The notes below the pieces were generated by a model. That model saw nothing but the letters and a program-made list of their open reading frames with translations. It ran no database searches and was not told the origin of the DNA. This document shows, in pieces, positions 24,201 through 33,200 of a DNA stretch of 64,000 nucleotides; position 1 is the stretch's first letter, and every line of letters starts with the position of its first letter. The stretch spans positions 22,590,820-22,654,819 of the forward strand of contig NC_061798.1 of the NCBI RefSeq assembly GCF_021462225.1, in the 5' to 3' direction. The stretch is from Girardinichthys multiradiatus (taxonomy: Eukaryota; Chordata; Actinopteri; Cyprinodontiformes; Goodeidae). The translations under genes were made by a program, and so were the position numbers.

Positions 24201-27200
24201 TTCAGTTTTTTATTTGTTAAAAAAGTTTGACACATCCAATAAATTTCATTCCACTTCATGATTGTGTCCCACTTGTTGTTGATTCTTCACAAAAAATTAG
24301 AATTTTATATCTTTATGTTTGAAGCCTGAAATGTGGCAAGTGGTTGAAAAGTTCAAGTGGGCCGAATACTTTTGCAAGGCACTGTAAGTCAAAAACTGCC
24401 TCAGCTGTCAGTTAAGGTACACTGCCTTGTCTCGGTAGGTTTACAGTTTTCCTTTTGGTTTCCGTTTTTTGATTACAAAATGGGACTTCAGGAGATCCTG
24501 AAGCTTCGGGTATTGTTTTATAAGCTGAACCTGCTTTAAACCTCTTTACAACTTTATCCTCAACCTGTTGTGTATTTCTTGGACTTTCATGATGCTCTTT
24601 GTTCACTGATGTTCTCCAACACACCTCTGAGGCCTTCACAGTAAAGCTGGATTTATACTGAGATTAAACTACACACTGGGATACTCTATTTATTAATCAG
24701 GCAGCCTTTGAAGGCAGTTGTTTGCACTGGATTTTGTTTATTGGGGTAACGTAGTAAAAAAGGCTAATTACAAATACATGGCGCACTTTTCAGATTTTGT
24801 TCTTGAAAAACTTTGAAAAGCATGTATCCTCTTCCTTCCACTTGGTGTATCACAGAAAATCTAAGTAAATTACAATGAAGTTCACTATATTGTTAGGAAG
24901 TTTCTGCAGAAAGTGGGTGAAGAGTCAGAACCAAAGGGGCATGATGATACACTTCCTGTGGGAAAGACAGAAAGTTGTGGGGATAATCAGCAGGTGGAGG
25001 ACAGAGGTGAGCTGTCCGCAGGGGTGGAGAGTGGCGATAGATGGTGCAGATCTGACACTTCTCTGTTTAAGGGCTTTGTTGTGGTGTGGCTGCAGGCTGC
25101 TGCAGGGGGATCCATGGCAATGTGGGAGAAGAGACGGTGAAGGTAGTGATGCTTTGCTTGCCTTGATTGAGTAATAACATGTCTTTTATTTATTCATGTT
25201 TAACTTTTCACACTAGTTTTACTAGATACTTCATGTCATAGTTTTTCTTTAAATGATCAGTATTTAAATATTAATGTACCCAAGAGGGTGAAAAAAGTGT
25301 CGCCATCAGTAAGTTCCCTCAGAAATGTTTTTATGCTTCCATTGTAACTTTTCTGTTGACCTCTTGCTTTACTTCAGATTATGAAACTATTTAGAGGTTT
25401 TAACCATAGTCATATTTTATTCTTGGCCTAAATGACGACCAGTACATGTATTCTATGATGATTTTCTTGTTAAAATTTCAGTGTTAATACAAAATGCTAG
25501 TATATGCGTAAAAACAGAAATGAATGCATGTAAATCTGTATGTGTCTGTGAGAGAGTGACTGTGACTCCAACAAAGCTGTTTAATTAAACAATTATGGTA
25601 AATATTTGCATGTACCCATGGAAATAAAAATGCTGTCCCTGTCAATCCTTCAATGCTCATCCCTCTGCTGTGTTATTCCAGGTGGAACCATGAGGGTGAT
25701 CCTCGACCTGCCTTACGTCTACTCCATCATCATCTCCTCAGTGGTGGCCATCGTTTACACCCTGCTGGGGGGGCTGTACTCTGTGGCCTACACAGATGTC
25801 ATCCAGCTAGTCCTCATCTTTGTCAGCCTGGTGTGTAAACACTAACCTGTATCTTTAAACCAGCCTTTATGGTCTTTACAGCTCCTTCTCTTTTTCTAAT
25901 AAATAATTGACCACACATAGCGATGAGTCCTATCAGATTACGTAGCTGCAACAAAGTGGAAAGATATGGATGTCCGCGTATTGAGAGATAATATCTCAGT
26001 TGGGTTCAAAGTTGGCTTGTGGTAATGCTAGCTATTACATTACCTGTTAAATTAAAGCGTTTACATTTCACTGTTAATTGAAGGTCTTTCCAGACAAACT
26101 GGCGTAGATCTTTGGCATGTCTCTGTGATGTACGCCATTCAAGAGGCTTATCGATGAATGTTAAACTTATCCACCTTTTTCCTAGAATCCGTGATGCGTT
26201 GCGTGAATTATAGGACTAACAAAAATTGCATTTTTACAGCTAAACAAATGACGTCTTAGCAGGAGAATCCGGTTTAAAACATGGAAAAATAGCTTTACAC
26301 CATAAATGGGATAATATTTTCAAAGATTGGGATCTTGACCTGAAAATATGGCCTCTGATTAGGTATACTGGCATATTAAGCTCCTTCGCCAACTAGATTA
26401 CTGTGGAGTGTCAGTGCTTGCAAAGTAATAAGGTTGACTGCATTTTATTGAAAGGGGTTTGGGTACAACCTCATGTGTCTCAAAGCAGACACACATTACT
26501 AGTTTTGGGTCCTACTGTCAGCATCAGAAGAAATACAGACAGCAAGCTGCTCATGTGTTACAGGACATGTATGATCTTTTAGCGACAAAACAACGTTATA
26601 ATGGCATCAAAAAATCTACTGTAATTGAGATAGTATTCTGTTAGCTATGTTTTTCAGAGTAGATACAGTTTTGCATTGAAAATGTTTTTAGAAACAGTCT
26701 GCACTTAGCACTGCTGTTAATCCTTTTCAGAAGCCGATATGTCTTTTCTGTTGATATGTCGTTGCCCAACCACAACTTGGGGTAAAGATTTTCCTTTGTG
26801 GGCTTTTTGTCAACAAAGTGAAAACAGAAAACAGGCATTGTTTTGGTTGTCACTTTCAAATAGACTTTTCAACTAAATTTGTCATTTTTTGGGGTAATAG
26901 AGTCACCAATTGTAGCAATAGTCCTATTTCACTTTGGGTGCATGTTTACCATTGAGATGTTGAAACCAGAAGTTAAATTTCATCTGATTACAGGTGCAGC
27001 CTTGAACAGCGCAAGTACTGCAACTTAATAGAGACATGTTTACCTGGTAAAATAAAGGTAAAAAAAAAACATCAGTTAGTGGCTGGTTATGGAATAAGAC
27101 AAAAAATAACAAAATCTAGTGAAAAACAAACCAGTTACAAGAACTGCCTATCTTGTTGGCGGTAATTAGTTACCCAAACAAACTTTCTTCCTGTAGCTGC

Positions 27201-30200
27201 TGCTAGGTTGCCACCCTCAATCAATCCAACAGCAAGACAGTATACTGACAACTACAAAGAAGGATTCTGTGCTTCTCATTTAGGCTAAACAGCATTTAGC
27301 CTAATTACTACTCAAGTAGTAAAATTTCGAAACAGTTAATTCTTGCTCCTACTTTGTTGCATAAAAAGCAGTTGTGAGATTTTAATAATATTTTCTAAGT
27401 TGATTGAATTTCTCTTCTAGTAATATTTTCCATTTTATAGACTTTAACATTGAACCATTCATAAATTGATATGAACAAATAAATAATGGAAATAGGGTTT
27501 TTTGAATAAATTACTTTTTTCAACACTAAATGCAAAAAGTAAACAATCTGTCCCAATCTGACAATAAAATGTTATAGATCTCTTGAAACAGATCTTTTAT
27601 TTCTTTATTTTATTCTGATTTATAATTTTAGTTACTTAACTATAATGCCTCCCCTGCTGGGCCATTATTTAGATTATTTGTGTCCTTCTGTTTGTGTTTA
27701 CAGTATGTGTGCGTTCCTTTCCTGTTGACCAACCCTCACTCCATGGACATTTCGCTCACGGCGTACAACCAGACTTTCCAGGCTTCCTGGGTGGGCACAG
27801 TAGAGCTCAATGAGGCTGGCAAGTGGTTTGACGATTTCATGCTTCTGGTGAGTGCAGCTTGGGTGAAGGTTCTCCTCCATGCATGCAGGGGGGATAAATG
27901 TTATTTCCTGCCACCTCAACAGTTAAATGAAATATAGCTCATTTGTTGACTTAAATAAGCTTTTCATTAGGTGAGAAAACTGCCACGCATACCAACACTG
28001 GGAGTCACGTTGGTTCCTGTTGTCCTGCACTTCTGTGCAAGCTAATTCCTGTCATCACGTCTGAACTGTGTGTTTGTCCCAGGCTCTGGGCGGCTTGGCC
28101 TACCAGGCGTTCTACCAGAGAATCCTGTCCTCCTCATCTTACACCCAGGCTCAAGTGACCTGCTTTGCTTCAGCAGCCTTCTGTCTGGTGTTGGGTATCC
28201 CTTCTATCCTGGTTGGGGCTGTGGCTGCGTCTACAGGTAACTTTCACCCGGGGAAAAGTCTGATATATAATCTTCTGGCTTATTGCCTAAACATTGAATT
28301 ATTCTACAAAGCTAAGATCTGCCGAATTTCTTCCTGGCTTTTAGTAACCCTAAACGGTTTGTCTAATAATTCCCAGACTGGAACTCAACTGCATACGGAT
28401 TACCCACCCCATATGAGCAGGACGAAGCAGGATCCATTCTCCCTATTGCATTGCTGTTCCTCACACCCACCTATGTTTCAGTCATTGGTATTGGAGCTGT
28501 TGCTGCTGCTGTCATGTCCTCCATGGACTCAGCCCTGTTGTCCTCAGCCTCGTTGTTTTCTTCAAACATCTACAAGAACATCATCAGGAAGCAGGTGACA
28601 ACTGGAACAAGATGTGTGCAGGTGTTGTGTCAGCTAATTATTAGCTGGTACAAAAAGTAAATGTTTTTCATATTTAGTCTCATTACAACCTAAAACTTCG
28701 GATTAATGTCCCAGGATTTTATGTGATTGGCCAACGCAAAGTAGAGCATATCTGTGATGCAGGGAAATTGTAAAAGGTTTTAAGAAATGTTTTCCAAACA
28801 AAATTATGAAAAGTTTGATCTTCATTTGTGTTCAAATCCCTTTACAACATATGCCTAAATAAAAATTCTGTGTAACCACTTGCTTCGAAACGTCACCTTG
28901 TTAGGAAAAGACTTTCAGTCAAACAATCATAGCTTGTAGTTAAATCTCAGTATAAATACAGCTTTTTTGTAAAGGCTTCATAGGTCTTATGAAGAAAATT
29001 TGTAAACCAGCATAATTAAGACCAAGAAACACAGCAGAGACCTGAAACTGGAAAGAGAATAGCAAAAATGCAAATTTACCAAGACATGACTATCTACTTA
29101 AACTGACAAACCATACAAACAACTTTGGGTGAGCTGGAGGGGATCCACACCTCAGGTGGAAGAATCTATTGACAGGACAACTACAGGTCCTTCTAAAAAA
29201 ATTAGCATATTGTGATAAAGTTCATTATTTTCCATAATGTCATGATGAAAATTTAACCATCATATATTTTAGATTCATTGCACACTAACTGAAATATTTC
29301 AGGTCTTTTATTGTCTTAATATGGATGATTTTGTCATACAGCTCATGAAAACCCAAAATTCCTATCTCACAAAATTAGCATATCATTAAAAGGGTCTCTA
29401 AACGAGCTATGAACCTAATCATCTGAATCAACGAGTTAACTCTAAACACCTGCAAAAGACTCCTGAGGCCTTTAAAACTCCCAGCCTGGTTCATCACTCA
29501 AAACCCCAATCATGGGTAAGACTGCCGACCTGACTGCTGTCCAGAGGGCCACTATTGACACCCTCAAGCAAGAGGGTAAGACACAGAAAGAAATTTCTGA
29601 ACGAATAGGCTGTTCCCAGAGTGCTATATCAAGGCACCTCAGTGGGAAGTCTGTGGGAAGGAAAAAGTGTGGCAGAAAACGCTGCACAACGAGAAGAGGT
29701 GACCGGACCCTGAGGAAGATTGTGGAGAAGGGCCGATTCCAGACCTTGGGGGACCTGCGGAAGCAGTGGACTGAGTCTGGAGTAGAAACATCCAGAGCCA
29801 CCGTGCACAGGCGTGTGCAGGAAATGGGCTACAGGTGCCACATTCCCCAGTCCTGGACTACAGAGAAGCAGCACTGGACTGTTGCTCAGTGGTCCAAAGT
29901 ACTTTTTTCGGATGAAAGCAAATTCTGCATGTCATTCGGAAATCAAGGTGCCAGAGTCTGGAGGAAGACTGGGGAGAAGGAAATGCCAAAATGCCAGAAG
30001 TCCAGTGTCAAGTACCCACAGTCAGTGATGGTCTGGGGTGCCGTGTCAGCTGCTGGTGTTGGTCCACTGTGTTTTATCAAGGGCAGGGTCAATGCAGCTA
30101 GCTATCAGGACATTTTGGAGCACTTCATGCTTCCATCTGCTGAAAAGCTTTATGGAGATGAAGATTTCATTTTTCAGCACGACCTGGCACCTGCTCACAG

Positions 30201-33200
30201 TGCCAAAACCACTGGTAAATGGTTTACTGACCATGGTATCACTTTGCTCAATTGGCCTGCCAACTCTCCTGACCTGAACCCCATAGAGAATCTGTGGGAT
30301 ATTGTGAAGAGAACGTTGAGAGACTCAAGACCCAACACTCTGGATGAGCTAAAGGCCGCTATCGAAGCATCCTGGGCCTCCATAAGACCTCAGCAGTGCC
30401 ACAGGCTGATTGCCTCCATGCCACGCCACATTGAAGCAGTCACTTCTGCAAAAGGATTCCCGACCAAGTATTGAGTGCATAACTGTACATGATTATTTGA
30501 AGGTTGACGTTTTTTGTATTAAAAACACTTTTTTTTTATTGGTCGGATGAAATATGCTAATTTTGTGAGATAGGAATTTTGGGTTTTCATGAGCTGTATG
30601 CCAAAATCATCCGTATTAAGACAATAAAAGACCTGAAATATTTCAGTTAGTGTGCAATGAATCTAAAATATATGAATGTTAAATTTTCATCATTACATTA
30701 TAGAAAATAATGAACTTTATCACAATATGCTAATTTTTTGAGAAGGACCTGTATTAGTTGTGCACTCCACAAATATGGCCTTTGTGGACGAGTGGCAAGA
30801 AGAAAGCCAGAAGTGTTTGCATTCTGTCTTAAGCCCTGTAGGGGGCACATCTAACATGTGGAAGAGGGTGATCTGGATAGATGACACCAAAGTTGAACTA
30901 TTTGGCTTACATACGAAACTCAGAAAGCTAACTTGCAGTTTACCCTGCACATCAACCTGATCCCCATTGGTTTCGCATGGTGGTGGCAGCATCATGCCCT
31001 GGGGTTGGTTTTTGTCAGTAAGGACAGGAAAGCTGGTCCGAGTTGATGAATAAAGCACAATATAGAAGAATCCTGCAAGAAAACCTGTTTGAGGCTTCTT
31101 TAAAACTGGGGGCAGAGGTTAACCTTTTGGCAGGACAATGACCCTATACAGCCAGAGCTACAATTCATGTTGGAAAATAGCCGAAAGTCCAGACCTACAT
31201 CCAACTGAGGCTTGAAAATTGACATTTGAAGATAAATCCAGTCTGACTGAGCTAGTTTTCAGTGAAGAATGGCCAAAAAATGTTTGTCTCCTGAGCTGCA
31301 GACTTGCAGCTGTAATTGTAATGGAATGTGGTTCTACAAAGTATTGACTAAGAGGGGCTGAAAACAAATCACCACACGTTCCAGATTTTTATTTGGAAAA
31401 AAGTATTACAACCATTGTCACAACCCGGCTCAGCCAGGGAAAAGGGCAATTAACATTAAACCAGATGTAGGTGGTTTTTAAATTAAGTGACTTATTGTCT
31501 ATTCAGGCTTTGACAAAAGGTGAGTACTAGAACTAGTTCAAACTACGATCAGTTACGGTTTACAAAGATAACTTCTAATTATTAAAAACAACCATCAGAT
31601 GAAATAAAGTTCAATATGACGTTTACCAAAACTAAATTTACAAAGCAGGATTAAGCAAAGGAGCTAAAATAAAAAGGTTTCAGTCACTGATCAAACTAAG
31701 CTAACAAAAGATTTCCCTAAGTGAGACTTCTGAGCCTGCTTTCAGAAGCTCACAAAGCTTTTACAGTTACACAAGACAAGCCTCAAACAAAACACTTGGT
31801 TGCAACCTAGACCTGGCGATAACAGGTAGCTTAAAGTAAGACAAGGTCAAACAAAGACACCCAAACAAAGAGACGAGCTGCTCATATTAAATCACAGCCA
31901 CCCTCATTGACAGGTAAACTGAGTTTAAATAGATCTGTCTCTTCTGTGATTGGAGGAGCTGGAGACAAACATTCCAATCGGGTTTCAGAGCGACGTCCAT
32001 TGGGAGGAGTCCAGACAGGCCAGCCAATCCCAGATGTGTAACTGCACAGCTGGGCCAGGAAATCATCAACCTGCAACCTCACAGTCTTATGCAAATCAAA
32101 TGGCCTCCAGTTGTAACAGCTATGTATTATTATCCTTTGACTTCACAATAAAGCTCTACTTTGTGATGTTCTATCACATAAAACTCAATAAAAGAGATCA
32201 AATATGGAAAAGTTAAATAAATACATAAATACAAGGCAGAGCAGGTTTGACAGGGGCCAAAAGTATGGGCTGTTTTCTCTGATTGGCTCTGCTGTCTGAT
32301 CTTTTTCAAACGGTTTAAACATAAAAGGGTTATTAGGTTTAAAAGCATATAAATAAGAATGACAATGAAAATTACTGAAAAATTCAGCACAGACTTTCTG
32401 GCTGTTAGTTTATCACTACATGCATTCTAGAGCTCTTCAAAGACCATTATCTTAAAAAAAACGTCTCCTTCGTTAAAAAAACTACTGCATTCATTCCAGT
32501 TCTAAAAAAATAAAGACAGCTTTATCTTATCACTCACAGTTACAGTTTATACAGAGAAGTATAGACCTGTTGAATTCAGAAACATTGAGGTATAACACTA
32601 TTTCAGCGCAAAAGGAATGCTGCATTCAATGCTCCTCTTTAATGTTGGTTGTCTTAGCATCATATGCTGCGACACAAGACGGTTGTTTCAATTTTCTACC
32701 CATGTTATTGCTCCCTCAGGCCTCAGACTATGAGATGCAGTGGGTGATCCGGATCTCGGTGGTAGTGGTGGGTCTAGCTGGCACTGGCCTCACCTTCCTG
32801 GACAGCAGCGTCCTGGTCTTCTGGCTCGTGGGCGTGGACATGTCCTACACCATAATGTTTCCTCAGCTGGTCTGCGTGCTCTTTTTGAAGATGTCTAATG
32901 GTTATGGTGTCTGTGTGGGCTACATCCTGGGCTTTGTTTTGAGGGTGCTGAGCGGCGAGCCACTTTTAGGCCTCCCGCCTGCTATCAGGTTTCCCGGCTG
33001 CCGGTTGGACAAGGAAGGGAAGTTAACCCAGTTCTTCCCCTTCCGCACAACTATCATGCTCATGTCATTGGTGTCTATTGTGCTCTTTTCATGGTTGGCT
33101 TCCATAATTTTCAGCAAAGGCCTGCTGTCTGACAAGTGGGATTTATTCGACATCAAACGCAAGGAAGCGCACACAGCTCTCCCTTCAGATGTTAAACTTT

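Larger units (their letters stand above)
22330..24860 (-). mobile_element. Old Tc1 relic split by a younger Tc1
   Basis: Decayed antisense transposase DNA is seen on both sides of the element at 22758-24384. On the left are AGTACTTTGTAGAACCATCT, GACTTTGACTGGGCCATTCT and AGCATGATGCTGCCACCATA. On the right are TAAACCTCTTTACAACTTTA and TCTTGGACTTTCATGATGCT. The two halves fit one element interrupted by the younger one. Confidence 0.65.
28660..31400 (+). mobile_element. Old Tc1 relic split by a younger Tc1
   Basis: The left part (28660-29183) has the family flank ATTACAACCTAAAACTTCGG and GATTTTATGTGATTGGCCAA. The right part (30754-31400) has transposase fragments on the plus strand: [19 protein letters not shown], then [20 protein letters not shown] (first Asp region) and [10 protein letters not shown]. 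The element at 29184-30751 sits between them. Confidence 0.7.
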
